Shown here: piece after piece, positions 22,265-33,525 of the stretch
How the letters are laid out: every line of letters starts with the position of its first letter
Position numbering within the stretch: position 1 is the first letter of the stretch
The notes under the pieces: generated by a model
The model's input: only the letters and a program-made list of their open reading frames with translations
What the model was told of the DNA's origin: nothing
Databases searched by the model: none
Translations under genes and position numbers: made by a program
Origin: Macrothele yani
Lineage: Eukaryota > Arthropoda > Arachnida > Araneae > Macrothelidae
NCBI GenBank assembly: GCA_039090855.1
Contig: CM077007.1
Coordinates: 20,323,515 to 20,387,514, forward strand
Direction: 5' to 3'
Length of the DNA: 64,000 nucleotides

Positions 22265-22745
22265 CGTATGTCCGTCAGCACGATAACTCGCGTAACAACC
22301 GTTGGATTTCGATGAAATTTTAGTATCTGGTAGGGGATCACCTGGGAAGGAACCCTATTTAAAGTGAACGAAATGGGGTCAAAGGTCAGTACATAGGAGA
22401 GGGATCCATTCCACTGCTGTTATGCGCCATAACTAACGTAAAGAAGGTTCGATTTCGATGAAATTTTAGTATGTGGTAGGGGACCGCCTGGCGACAAACC
22501 TTATTGAAAATGGGCGAAAAGGGGTCAAAGGTTAGGACACAGGAGCGGGATCTATTCCATAGCCCTTATACAACTTACGTAAAAATGCTTCGATTGCGAC
22601 AAAACTGTATCATGTTATTTCGGAGGTATACCAAGCCAGTTCTGTTGAATATCATCGAAATGGGATCAAAGGTCAGGGCACACGACCGAGATTTATTCCA
22701 CAGACATTATTCTCATAACTTGAGTGATAACTTGAGTAATGATTT
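22265..22745 (+). repeat. ~140-bp tandem repeat, right block (3-4 units)
   Basis: Continuation of the 20785 array with the same words (GATTTCGATGAAATTTTAGT, GGGGTCAAAGGT). The last unit is the most diverged. Confidence 0.82.
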
Positions 22746-23083
22746 CTGTAATGTTTTAAAGCGTATTATAACAAGTTTTTAGTCTTCTGATTTTCAGTTA
22801 AATTTGTTTGTGGTAAAATTGGTTAGATAATAAAAAGGGACAGTAGAAATTTGCATATGGTGTTTGTATATGTTATTCATAGTTTACAATTACTGTTTTT
22901 GCCCCTCTTGAAAACTAAGCTATGGGCACCCATAGGGGTGGGGAGAAATGCATATGCTGTTTGACTTATAGCCTCAAAACTACGATTCTTGTGTAGTTTG
23001 TTCTAATGTAGTGGTGTTCAAATCAATACAGTTTAGTATCGTTTGTAATCTGAGATAAATGTTTTATATCAATAAACCCTATA
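22746..23083. other. Spacer, nothing recognised
   Basis: AT-rich, no motifs. Confidence 0.5.
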
Positions 23084-23085
23084 TA

Positions 23086-24440
23086 CACTCACGGGCAATG
23101 AAATTTGCACACCAAGAAGGAAGCATCGGATTGAACTGAAATTTCATGGACGTAATGATACAGATGATCGCAATTACAGAGCTGTAGAACAATTACAGAG
23201 GGATCTGTGGCACGCAATCCGGTCATCTTCAATAGCGTGTCGCACCGTCTCGTGCGGCGATACATGCTGCAATACGGTCCGGCATGGAGGCGAACAGACA
23301 CCTGATGCTGTCCTGCGGCAGACTGGTCAACACGTGTTGAACGGTGTGCTCCAAATCCCAAATAGCGCGGCACGGCTGCAGCCGGCGTTTCAATTGGTCC
23401 CACACATGCTCAATATGGGACATGTCAGGGGAGCGGGCAGGCCATGGAAGTGTCTGGACATGACGTAGGCAGCCCTGGGCAACCCATGCCGTGTGCGGGA
23501 GAGCATTATCTTGCTGGTATAGCGCACCTGGAATCCCGGCCAGGAATGGGAGCACGTGGGGCCGTAGGATCTCGTCCACATACCGCTGGCCTGTCAATGA
23601 TCCACGTACCACTATTAGAGCTGATTGGCTATCGTAGGCAATCGCTCCGCAGACCATAATGCCTGCAGTGGTAGAGGTGTGGCGCTCGATAGCGAGGTTG
23701 GGATTGTGCCGTTGACCCGGGGACCTCCACACACCCGGGCACGATGATCATTAGTCCCCAAAGCGAAGCGGCACTCAACGCTAAACATCACACGTTACCA
23801 GTCTGGGGCGTTCCACGTCGCTCTGGCATGGCACCACTGCACACGGAGCGAGCGATATTCCGATCCTAATGGCAGCACACGTAAGGGGCGCTGAGATCGC
23901 AGATTCGCTTGCGTGAGGCGTCGGGAAATGGTTCGAGGAAACCAGGAGCCGCTACATCTGCCTGTATAGTGGACCGGGGTCTCCGTGGGATCCGTTCGTG
24001 CCTGGCGCACGATCCGTCGATCCTCTCTATCCGTGATCCTGCTGGTCCGCCCGGAGCCGCTCCGCCTTGTGACAGTGCTGTCACGTGTCCACTGCTCCCA
24101 GCACAGTTGGAGGTATGGTCAGAATGATTCATGAGGCGGGCTATACGGCGCGCCGACCACCCTGCGGTTTTCTGCCCGATGATCAGGCCTCTCTCAAAGT
24201 GCATAACTTGCGTAAATCGACGTCTCTGGCGTCTACCCTGCATTCTTGTCACTCTACTCTTGCTTTTCGCTTTCATGGGGCATCGTGAAAGCGAAAAGCA
24301 AGCTACCACACGCCGGTTATAATGCTGCCAGTTCGTGCTGGTAGCTTCACCACAGGGTGTGCGGTCATGCACACTATTGCAAAGTTTCATGGTTGTAGCA
24401 TGTTTTCTTCTAAGTGCGCAAATTTCATTGTCCATCTGTG
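23086..24440 (-). mobile_element. Tc1-like transposon copy C
   Basis: A 1355-bp element between TA dinucleotides (23084-23085 and 24441-24442). Inverted termini share GGxCAATGAAATTTGC(A/G)CAC. Its coding region is more GC-rich than the surroundings. It belongs to a different Tc1 family from copies A/B. Confidence 0.88.
23229..24285 (-). pseudogene. Tc1-family transposase (pseudogene), copy C
   Basis: The N-terminal piece reads QRRRFTQVMHFERGLIIGQK and GWSARRIARLMNHSD (helix-turn-helix). The core reads RVMFSVECRFAL, where the first catalytic Asp is replaced by Val (expected SDES). LYQQDNALPHTAWVAQGCL (second Asp) and WPARSPDMSHIEHVWDQLKR (third acid, Glu) follow. The C-terminus is MPDRIAACIAARDGATRY. 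Frames change between the N- and C-terminal parts (about 23730-23870). A perfect hairpin (24259-24302) sits at the 5' end of the coding region. Confidence 0.85.
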
Positions 24441-24530
24441 TAGATATAAAACATGCATTTGATATTACCCTAGATTTTATCAATATATTTGTTTATCTGT
24501 AGCTTTTTATAATGACTTTATAATGTTCTA

Positions 24531-24878
24531 TTTTTTTTTTTTTTTTTTTTTTAATTTGGTCAAATGATCATATGTAGAGGATTTTAGGAAGGGAGTGTCT
24601 GACCCCAGGTCTTAAACAACCCTTAAATGTAGGAAGCTAGGATAGGAGATTTGGGTTAGAGTGCCCAATAGGAAAGTGACATGGAAGCGAAGTAGAAAGG
24701 GGGAGGAAGACACCCTTATTTATTACCGGGGGCCAGTACCCGGGGTCCGACGGCTTAACAGGCCCATCTGACGCACGGCAGATATTTAGTGGATCGAGCG
24801 TTCGTACCTGCCTGGGATCGAACCTGAATTCTTTCCCGTGGCAGTCACGAACGTTGCATACTAGGCTACCTGCGGCTC
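24531..24878 (-). mobile_element. Second tRNA-like SINE family, single copy
   Basis: On the minus strand it starts with a tRNA-like head (A-box-like TAGCCTAGTATGC, B-box GGTTCGATCCCAGGC) and ends in a long A tail (T-run at 24531-24552). Flanks AATGTTCTATTT (24522-24533) and AATGTCCTGTTT (24879-24890) match at 10 of 12 positions, a probable target duplication. The body is unrelated to the common SINE of this window. Confidence 0.72.
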
Positions 24879-25011
24879 AATGTCCTGTTTTATAACACTA
24901 CAATAAGTTTTATACTCTGACCAAAAGTACATATCTTGATATCTTGCCCCCATTGTCCTAAAATAGTTCTGGCACCCCTGTGTATACTCATGTGAGTTAC
25001 AACATTAATGG

Positions 25012-25555
25012 TTATGACCAATTACTTAACAGCATGTTTGGTAGCCTTTCGCTGTGATAACCGCTTGCACCTGGCATGGCATCAACTGCACTGGACTGAG
25101 GAAGCGGTCCTCTGATATTCTGTACCAGATGACTGAGGCACTGGTGTGTATTTCCGAATACTATGTTCCACCGCATCCCACAAATGTTTGATGGGATTGA
25201 AGTTGGGGAGGGGCATATGGTGGTTAAGGGTGCATACGAAACACTTGTACACAAGCATTGAACCATTCCTGCACAATAGAGTCCATGTGATATGGGGCAT
25301 TTGTTGGCTTGCAGAAAGAGTCCATTGCCATCACGATACATAGTTACCATATAGAGCAGCACCTGATCAGAAACAATGACTATGCTGGATCTGATTATAA
25401 GGGTGTATTCAATGGGGATGGGGGACTAAGTGATGTCCATGGGAACTATTCCATCATACCATAATAAACCTGCCATCAGCCCATTTCCATCCAACATTGC
25501 AGTTTTGTCGCAGATGATCACTCACTCAGTATCTTTCAGGACACCAGTTCCCTCT
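25012..25555 (-). pseudogene. Tc1-like transposase C-terminal relic
   Basis: Minus-strand pieces include SIVIVSDQVLLYMVTMYRDG, a degraded FLQANKCPISH where QQDNxPxH is expected, and LPNFNPIKHLWDAVEHSIRK (third acid replaced by Lys). The end reads GTEYQRTASSV. Several frame changes; no terminal repeats found. Confidence 0.72.
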
Positions 25556-25561
25556 TCAATT

Positions 25562-26252
25562 CAGCGGTGTAACTAGGCCTTTATGTGCCAGGGGCAAACA
25601 ACAAAATATTGTTCCCACATCGGTCTTTCTATCTTTTAGAAGCACTCGCCGCTCAGCAAAGCAAAATTAAGATCATAACCATTTGTTATCTCTATGCGGA
25701 AGGTGCAATCAAATTGTGACTATTTGTACAGCTTTTTGCAAGTGTTTTGGAGTTCGGACCTTCTGTACCACATCGCACAGACCAAATGCAGTTGGCAGTC
25801 CTGGCTCGCAATCACAGTAATGATCCAGTAGTCTGTAGAGAATCTTCAACAATATGAACAACATCCTTATCTTATCTTATCCATTCAACTAAAGAAAAAT
25901 GACACCATTTTCCATCCAAATAAAGAAAACAAAAAAACTTTATCCATCCAACTAAAGAAAAACAACCTTTTTATCCATCCAACTAAAGATAAACCATGGG
26001 CCCTGTTGTTATTGACAAAGGATGTAGTTCTTCAGTTGAGTGGACTGTAGAACCGCTCCTTCATTTTTTAATGAAAGCAACCAGCTCTCCTGAACATTTT
26101 GAGGAAGTAATTCGAATTTTAAGTGTACCAAAAAACTGGTGCAAAAGTTTCAATTCCAATTTTAATCAGATTACTAGCAGTGATTTTTGCATCCTTTCTT
26201 GAGATTCGACCAGGATGGCCACCTCGCCTGCCCCACCGTAGTTACACCTCTG
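25562..26252. mobile_element. Candidate hAT-like MITE
   Basis: Inverted ends CAGCGGTGTAACTAGG (left) and, complemented, CAGAGGTGTAACTACGG (right). No clean 8-bp target duplication was seen, so this is tentative. The interior includes a four-unit tandem repeat at 25877-25994. Confidence 0.45.
25877..25994. repeat. ~31-bp tandem repeat
   Basis: Four units around TATCCATCCAACTAAAGAAA. Confidence 0.8.
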
Positions 26253-27797
26253 TGAGGATGTGTTTGCTTTCTGTTTCCAGGAACGTGCATATGCAGTGCA
26301 AATATTTCTGCAAAGACATATTGTTTGTATATCTGTACTTTACCGGATTTCATGTGATGCTTCTGTAGCATGGAATAATGATTTCCATCCCAGTAATCAG
26401 AGCTATTGCACAAAGCAATATACCAGTCAATTATTTTTTTCTGAAAGAGCCAAAAGACTGTTTTGATAAATAATATCAGTGTACTGTCATTGCTGATCAA
26501 TTATCTTGGGAAGGTCGCAGATTTCAGTTTATTAATATGGTGTAGGCTTTATGAATATATATCATGGAAGAGCATGCTACATAACATGTTGTTAGAAGAA
26601 ATGGTGTGTGTTTCATCGAAACTTTTATAATTTTTCTTGATTGTGTTGAAAGTTTTGTAATTTAAACACTTTATTTTCTTCTACACATATGTAATTCTCA
26701 TGATTTTCTACAAAAGCCTGTGATTGATGCTCTTTGGCTTCTAAGGCTTTTTCACCAATAATCTGCTATTTTCAATGAACCAGCACAGAACTGTCTTGGT
26801 TACACTCATGCTGCCCATTGCATTTGCAGTGCAACAATGCAGAATAAGGATATCCTTCAAGTGATACATGCAACAGCAGAAAAAAGAATAAGATCGACAG
26901 TACAGAATGCATCTTTGACACTGAGGGGAAAGGACAGCAAAAAATGCAGGAAAACTATCAATAAATAAATTTGTGTTACAATTAAAGAAAAAATGAACCT
27001 GCAATGCTTTGAAGTGCATTAAAAAAATGAGGAGGAGGGGCAACTTAATCATCTTCCATTTTTTATTTGTTTGTTTTCTTAATTGGATACTTAGCTTTAC
27101 AAATGAAGGAACAAGCATACTGCACGGTTGTATTTATTTGTGCTTCTTTCTTTACGATGAGGTATTTGATCAAAATCAGTGTCCTGTTAGTTTAAATTAC
27201 TAGGAAATAGGGAATTGTTTTCTGGCATTAAAGTTTCCTGATCTATTCACATTATGCCTAATTTGGGTGGGAATTCCAGAGTTCTGATGTGATGGAAATG
27301 AATGACAAGCCAAAACATGATGTATTGAACCCAGCATAGTTATATGTTTGAGGTGTTTCATATAATAATGTGATAATGCTTCAGATGGGAACTGAAGTGT
27401 GTCACACCTTAAGCCATGTCCAGGATTGTGCTATAAAAATAAGTAGTAATAATACAGTAATATTTGGAAAATGCTATATCCTTCTGGAGTTAAACTTAAT
27501 AAGGTTCTGTTAATTTTATTAGCTGCAGGTGCCAAATACAAGAAAAAGTTTGCAGAGGTGGCAGCACAGCAAGTCATATTTATAGAATCATATAAACTTG
27601 AACATAAGAGGCTTATAAAAAGTTTGATCATTGAATAAACTGTGCATTGGGTTTGCCAAAGAGCAGATATTATCAACATGGACTTGAGAGCAGGTATGAC
27701 TGAAATGCCCATGCATTGTCATACCTACTTGCATGGAAAGGGTACCAAAGTGGATGCTGCTAATGACCACAGCAGAGTCTTAATAATGAAACTGAGT

Positions 27798-27940
27798 GTT
27801 TGGGGTTTCAATGTCACACAATTAGTGTTTGGGATTTCAACTTTACATGATTATTGTTTGGGATTTCAACTTTACATGATTATTATATTGTTTAGGATTT
27901 CAACTTTACATGATCATTGTTTGGGATTTCAACTTCCATG
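27798..27940. repeat. 29-bp tandem repeat
   Basis: About five units of GTTTGGGATTTCAACTTTAC plus ATGATTATT, one with a five-base expansion. Confidence 0.88.
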
Positions 27941-29352
27941 GTCGCCTATTCATGGCTCTTTCCAGCAAATCTGAATGAGACCAACTGGCTAGTGAGTGCC
28001 ATATTGCAGACCACTCACAGCTCAATCAAGCTCCCTTAAGTTATTAAGTAAGATTTTTTTTTAAAGCTTCAATAAGTACCCAAGGCTACACCAGTCTGCA
28101 TATTGTCAGTTACCATTCATTTTGGTTGCTCCAAACACAGCTTGAAGATAGAAATAAATAAAAACAGCCTACTAAATAATAATAAAGAGTTGTCCACGTG
28201 AAATAGGTAGCTCGTAAAACAAATGCAAGAAATGCACTGAAGTCAAAAGGGAGGAAATGATTCTCACACCCTGAAAGATGCCATGTAACCAAATCATGGA
28301 ATAGTGACAAGCGACAGTTTCACAAACACAAGTGCAGTTGATAAAACTCGCAGTGTTTTGTAACCACTATTGAAAGTGGAAACACACACTGCTAATCTTG
28401 CCAGTGGGGCCTTTATCTGCTCATTCACAAGGCAGACTGATGTGTAATATCTTTCAACGGTCTGTATGGAATAAGCAGCTTCATAGTTAATTTGCATCAC
28501 ACTGCTGTTTCATCTTTGTATTACCTAATTAAAAGTTGTAGAAATAAGTAATCATAACTGAGCTTTCTTTCCAAATATGAATTTCAAAAGAATCCCATGA
28601 AGTACTAACTGCATTGTGTTTTAAAATTTAGCATTGGGTAGATACTCAAATCTTGGCTGTTTTTGCAGTCATAGTGTTAAAGGAAATTAAGTGAAATGGA
28701 ATTTGATTTCAGCCTTTATATAAACAAAGCAGTTCATTTCAGATTCTCATTTCACAGCCTCTCTTGTCGATTTCAGCTGTAATTAATCAGCGCATCAGGT
28801 GTCGTATATGCTTATCTTTCGCTTAACTCATTGATCTTTTCCATCTGATTATTTAACAAGTCAGTCTTTGTTTTTTGAATTGAAACTTTTTTCTTTAATT
28901 AATCCAAGAGCAAAATTCTAAATCTTCCACGACAAGCCCAGCCTGATTCAAGCCCGGAATTTTTCGCTTAACTAATGATAAAGAAATTCCAACCCGATTT
29001 CAGGGTTAGTTCAAGCTTGCACTGTACTGGCTGGGGTAGGCCTGTGCAGACCTCTATGCTGTTCAGTACTTGTAATGCATGAACCATCACTATTTTATGG
29101 ACATTATCTGGTGTAAATGTAAAAATCATGTGAATGTTAATAGAATGGTATTCAATACATCGCAAAGGTGTGTATGATGTTAACTTCTGTAATATAATCT
29201 TAAGTATTTCGTAATTAAGAATGCAAGCATATGAGGATGGCCTGTAGATGGAAATAATTTTTTGGTTAACATAAGTAGAGGTATTTTTGCAAACACAAAA
29301 GATAATAAGGCTTTTAACTGCTCCATGTTCATTTATTGTCATTTAGATTCAG

Positions 29353-29404
<52 letters not shown>
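29353..29404. repeat. (GT)n microsatellite
   Basis: Uninterrupted GT units. Confidence 0.96.
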
Positions 29405-29409
<5 letters not shown>

Positions 29410-29480
29410 TTCTTGTTCCTTATTACTTAGCATACTGTACATCATATTAATAAAAAAAACAAGAAATACATTAGTCCTAG

Positions 29481-29987
29481 GTTCATATAATTAAGCATGC
29501 TTGGTAATATTCAAAACCATACAGAGATAGGTTTAACTTAACTAATACATAGAGTATTATAGTATTCCATATCTCCTGCTTTTCTAATTTTTCCTTTGCA
29601 CATGATTTAAAAAATAACTTCTGCTACCAGACTTAACCCTAAAAAGTGAACTATAAACTTTCATTCAAGACTAAAATGCTTAACAATTAAAATAATCTGA
29701 AACATGTAAAACAACAATTACATCATACCTTATTTGCATGAAGTATTATTTAAAGATATTTACATTACTTTAGTCACCTATTGGGAAAAACACCCAAATA
29801 GGGACTTGTGAACCCCCATCATCAACATGTTGCCTTAAAGTCCAAACACTCGACATAAAATCTTTATCAGATTTTTTAAACCACATGCAAATGAAATGTT
29901 AGAAAAGTAGGAGATATGGAATATTATAATACTGTAAGTATTAGTTAATTCAAGCATATCTCTGTATGGTTTTGATTATATGATCAA
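29481..29987. mobile_element. Inverted-repeat MITE upstream of the exon
   Basis: Arms of about 125-145 bp (29481-29625 and 29868-29987) are inverted copies sharing TCAAAACCATACAGAGATA, ACTAATAC and CCATATCTCCT. There is no ORF. Target duplication is not clear. It ends about 85 bp before the exon at 30073. Confidence 0.68.
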
Positions 29988-30072
29988 GTAAAATTGTGCA
30001 TTTGAGTTTTTGGTAGTTAGACAATTACGATGCAGATTTCTCACCATTATTATTTTTTTCTTTTCTTTCCAG

Positions 30073-30186
30073 GGAGCCTCAACGCCATGAACCTGTTACT
30101 CACATACTGAATTCCAGATTGCTGTGTTCTCATGGAGATCTATTATACTCACCAGACACTACAGATGATGCTAGCTCAGATAGTTG
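30073..30186 (+). CDS. USP48: USP48-like ubiquitin protease, DUSP-domain exon
   Basis: An internal exon bounded by a polypyrimidine tract plus CAG (to 30072) and a donor GTATGT at 30187. The open phase gives 37 full codons, starting EPQRHEPVTHILNSRLLCSH and continuing GDLLYSPDTTDDASSDS, plus two bases of a split codon. The other forward phase hits a stop. The LLCxHGxL block is typical of the start of a DUSP domain in ubiquitin-specific proteases. Joined with the next exon it best fits the last DUSP domain of USP48, a nuclear/cytoplasmic deubiquitinase; the family match is from memory. The exon enters at one base (previous exon ends in phase 2) and leaves in phase 2. Catalytic-domain exons are not in this window. 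Confidence 0.68.
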
Positions 30187-30274
30187 GTATGTTGTTTTGT
30201 TGCTTTCCTGTTTCTTGAGATAGTGTAGCTCTGAGCTGATCCAGATCCAGGTGGTACTATTCATGTTAGTGAAA

Positions 30275-30306
30275 AAAGTGTGTGTGTGTGCGCGCACACA
30301 CACACC
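30275..30306. repeat. (GT)n-(CA)n palindromic simple repeat
   Basis: GTGTGTGTGTGCGCGC runs into CACACACA, a self-complementary simple repeat in the intron. Confidence 0.85.
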
Positions 30307-30884
30307 CATTGTATATTTAGAAATAATAATGTGAAAAAGGAACAAAAAGTAATAAAATAGATAATAAAAGTAATAAAGTTGAGGTACAAGGAAACATTAA
30401 GTGTTTAAGAATGGCATTCTTATGGTCTGTATAAAACAATGGTCAGAAAGAGCTGTCATACAGATGAAAGTATGTTACAGGAATATCCTCTTTCTGTCCT
30501 GTGTTTGTGCCCTGTGATCACTTTTATCAGTGCATGGCAAATTTTCTGTATCATAGTCTTTTCCCCTGAAAATGGCAATTGCATGCTACTCATTCTCTGT
30601 GCACCAGCAAATTCCACTGATAAAGTAGCTTGTGTTGAAGCCAATCTCATAGCATTCACTTTTACTTTCTGGTATTTCTCACAGTCCTTGATTTATACAC
30701 GTGACTAGTTATTGTTTCATTCAAGCATCTGGGTTTGTATCCTGGTGTCGAATAGGGAATGAAATTCCTGAGCATCAGATTTTGTTTCTGTGTGGTATCT
30801 TTACAAGCTTAAATTTGTTAATGAAGTAAAAACTTTTTTTTTTACAGTGAGCAAGCTGTTAGCCATCACCTGGTAGTCTCATTG

Positions 30885-32417
30885 TGGTCCCGGACGATTC
30901 GTCCAACGACGATTGGTCCAATGCCGATTCGTCCAAAGGGACGATTGGTCTAATGCTGATCGGTCCTGTGTCCGATTCGTCCAATGCCTGATTCGTCCAA
31001 TGGTACGATTGGTCCAATACTGATTCATCCAATGGTACGATTGGTCCAATACTGATTCGTCCAATGGTACGATTGGTCCAACGCCGATTCGTCCAATGGT
31101 ATCATCTTACCAACGGTAAACTTTTTTATTTTCCAGAAAGGAATAATAATTTAAATTATTCTCCTCTTTATATCCTTTTGAAAGATAATTTACGTATATT
31201 TGGTAATTGAAACATTTTACATAAACCTGGTAAAATGCACTCAATGGAGCATTTCTCAGCTGTTTGCAAGGCACCTAGGCCGCGGGCCTTTTTAGAAGAT
31301 TTTGAGTAACAACCTAGATATTTGGTATTTGTAAACATTCTATAAAACTTTATAAAAGGCACTCATCGTATCATTTCTGTGGTCTTTGCAAGGCACCTAG
31401 GCCGCAGGCCTATGAATTAATATTTCGTGCTTAAGTGAAAGCGCAATATTATTAACTTATTTAATATGTAAACGTTATGACTATGACATCGGAAGAATAA
31501 AAAGTCCTAAAAAGGCCTAGGCCTAGAGCCTATGAATTAATATTTCGTGCCTAAGTAAAAGCTCAATATTATTAACTTTATTTGATATGTAAACGTTGTG
31601 AATATGACATTGCTGGAATAAAAACTGTTGAAAAGGCCTAGGCCTAGGGTCTATGAATTAATATTTCGTGCTTAAGTAAAAGCGCAATATTATTAAATTG
31701 ATTTAATATGTAAATGTTATGAATATGACATCGGTAGAATATAAACTGTTAAAAAGGCCTCGGCCTATGGCTTATGAATTAATATTTCGTGTTTAAGTAA
31801 AGGCACAATATTATTAACTTGATTTGATATGTAAACGTTATGAATATGGCATCGCTGGAATAAAAACTGTTGAAAAGGCCTCTGTCCAAACACCGACCAG
31901 TTGTTTCCATTGGGCAGTTGGCGGAACCCCACTGCATTCTACAAACAGAAACAGAAAACTAGTATTTTTTATTATTTCATGCAAAAGAGAAACATTGAAG
32001 TTGATTGAACGGCTCGTACAGCAGTAACTTCATACGGCAGCAAGGACAGTATAACAAAAAATGCGATTCCAAAAAAAAATTAAAAGAAATAAATCTGTAA
32101 CCACAATATTACGTATGAAATATAACATTATTTTACATTCTTTGGACTACCAGTACTTTCGTATAACATCGGAGATAGAATCAGAGCAGATGAGACTTTT
32201 ATAGCACGAGTAGTACTTCGGACAGATAGGACAGAATTGGACCAATCGTCCATTGGATGAATCGGCATTGGACCAATCGTCCATTGGATGAATCGGCATT
32301 GGACCAATCGTCCCATTGGACGAATCGGCATTGGACCAATCGTACCATTGGACCAATTGTCCATTGGACGAATCGTCCCTTTGGACAAATCGGCATTGGA
32401 CGAATCGTACCAGACCC
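30885..32417. mobile_element. Foldback element FB2 (MULE-like, 9-bp target duplication)
   Basis: A perfect 9-bp duplication GTCTCATTG flanks it (30876-30884 and 32418-32426). Both termini are minisatellites of a ~17-bp unit alternating ACGATTGGTCCAAT and CGATTCGTCCAATGG. They are in inverted orientation (30893-31105 and 32215-32415), and the outermost ends share GGTC and ACGATTCGTCCAA. The interior holds four units of the ~115-bp repeat found in FB1. There is no transposase gene. It lies in the intron of the USP48-like gene. Confidence 0.85.
31385..31880. repeat. ~118-bp tandem array (core of FB2)
   Basis: Four units with AAGGCCTAGGCCTAG, ATGAATTAATATTTCGTG, AAGTAAAAGCGCAATATTAT and GGAATAAAAACTGTTGAAAA. 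These are the reverse-orientation form of the FB1 unit, with FB2-specific differences. Confidence 0.85.
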
Positions 32418-32426
32418 GTCTCATTG

Positions 32427-32699
32427 CTAGTGCATTAGCATCTGGTTTTCACACTGTTGAACTAAGGTTAAATTGCCGTTAAAAAACTAATGTTTTATTC
32501 TTTTTCATTCCCGTAGTTGTGGACACATACCCTTCCTTTTGGTTTGCCTTTCCTGTATAGATTTCAATGTTTGTGCATGCTGATTGATGATTTAACTTAA
32601 AACCCTGAGTATTCCAAAATTACAAGAACAGGCTCAAAAATATGTTTTAAAAAATATTGCACAAATCTGTTAATGGTATGTAATGTAGAGTGGAAGTAG

Positions 32700-32730
<31 letters not shown>

Positions 32731-33525
32731 GTGTGTGTTACCCAATTTAAATGTGAGTACCTTTTATGGTGTGCACAACATCTAACCTCTATTCCAATTG
32801 TGACCAGCACCTTTGCAGCACATTGCGTGTGACCCTCATGAGGACATTCAAGGTCTATCATTGTAATGTGTGTTAGTTAGGAACCATGTTTTGGTGAACA
32901 GTATCCTTGATTATACCCTGTAGAAATAAATCCAAAAGCATGATATCTGGGTAACAAGGTCACCAAATGATAGATTCCAAAAATCTGAAACTCTTTGAAC
33001 ATGATAAATTAAAAGTTCATGTTAATATATCAGCCAAACATTTTTGAAGTGTTTTTGAACTGTTTCTCTGTCACTTTAAAACATTCCATATACCTCAGCT
33101 GCTTAGTTTTTGCTTGGTGGCCTGTATGTGTGATGGGTAGCAGACATGTGAACTGAAACTTGAATGTGAGAATTCGGTGGTATAGGGTGTTTAATGTTAA
33201 AGTAGAATGTAAACCCTCTGTTGTGATAACTATTTCTGTGTTTATACTTTCTTACAGTTCTGTAATTTGGTGAGCAGCTCGTGTTAAATTTAATCACCTT
33301 AAGTGTAATTTTATAAGTGTAGTTTCCATAACAAAATTTTAATTCCAGAGTTCTTTTAATGCAAGTTTGCTGCACTTATAGCAGAGTATAAATCCATTTA
33401 TTTATCAATGAAACATGGTATATACAAATTGTCAAGCTTCCATTCTGCTGGGAGGGTTTTTCAAGGCGGGAGTTTGAATGCAGTTGATTTTTTTTAAATA
33501 GCATGGAAGACAGTACAAAACAATA
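32427..33525. other. Intron spacer with poly-T tract and transposase fragment
   Basis: Intronic AT-rich sequence. It contains a T-run (32702-32730) and the transposase remnant listed separately. Confidence 0.5.
32740..32975 (-). pseudogene. Mariner-like transposase C-terminal fragment
   Basis: Minus-strand reading across stops gives LLDLFLQGIIKDTVHQN and, later, NVLQRCWSQLEYRLDVVH-like sequence. This is the PLDFFLWGYxKDxVY...WxELExRLD pattern of the mariner-related family also seen at 43.5-44.5 kb. Only the tail is present and terminal repeats were not found. Confidence 0.55.

Larger units (their letters stand above)
26253..29480. other. Probable intron or intergenic spacer with simple repeats
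   Basis: Mostly unique AT-rich sequence with no motif-bearing frame. It includes a 29-bp tandem repeat (27798-27940, units GTTTGGGATTTCAACTTTAC) and a (GT)n tract at 29353-29404. The preceding exon of the USP48-like gene would be expected upstream of 30073, but I could not identify it. Confidence 0.5.

Noticed and set aside
23444..24127. Plus-strand proteins at 23444-23659 and 23909-24127
   Set aside because: Antisense shadows of the Tc1 copy C transposase.
26260..26466. Additional exon (frame after a CTGTTTCCAG acceptor-like site)
   Set aside because: No domain match, no donor in phase, and part overlaps nothing conserved that I recognise; likely chance.
30893..31105. CRISPR-like array
   Set aside because: Units are contiguous tandem repeats without unique spacers, in a eukaryotic foldback element.
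32128..32424. Protein with repeated GPMPI/WSN motifs
   Set aside because: The open frames on the minus strand come from the 17-bp minisatellite of FB2 and exist in several frames at once.
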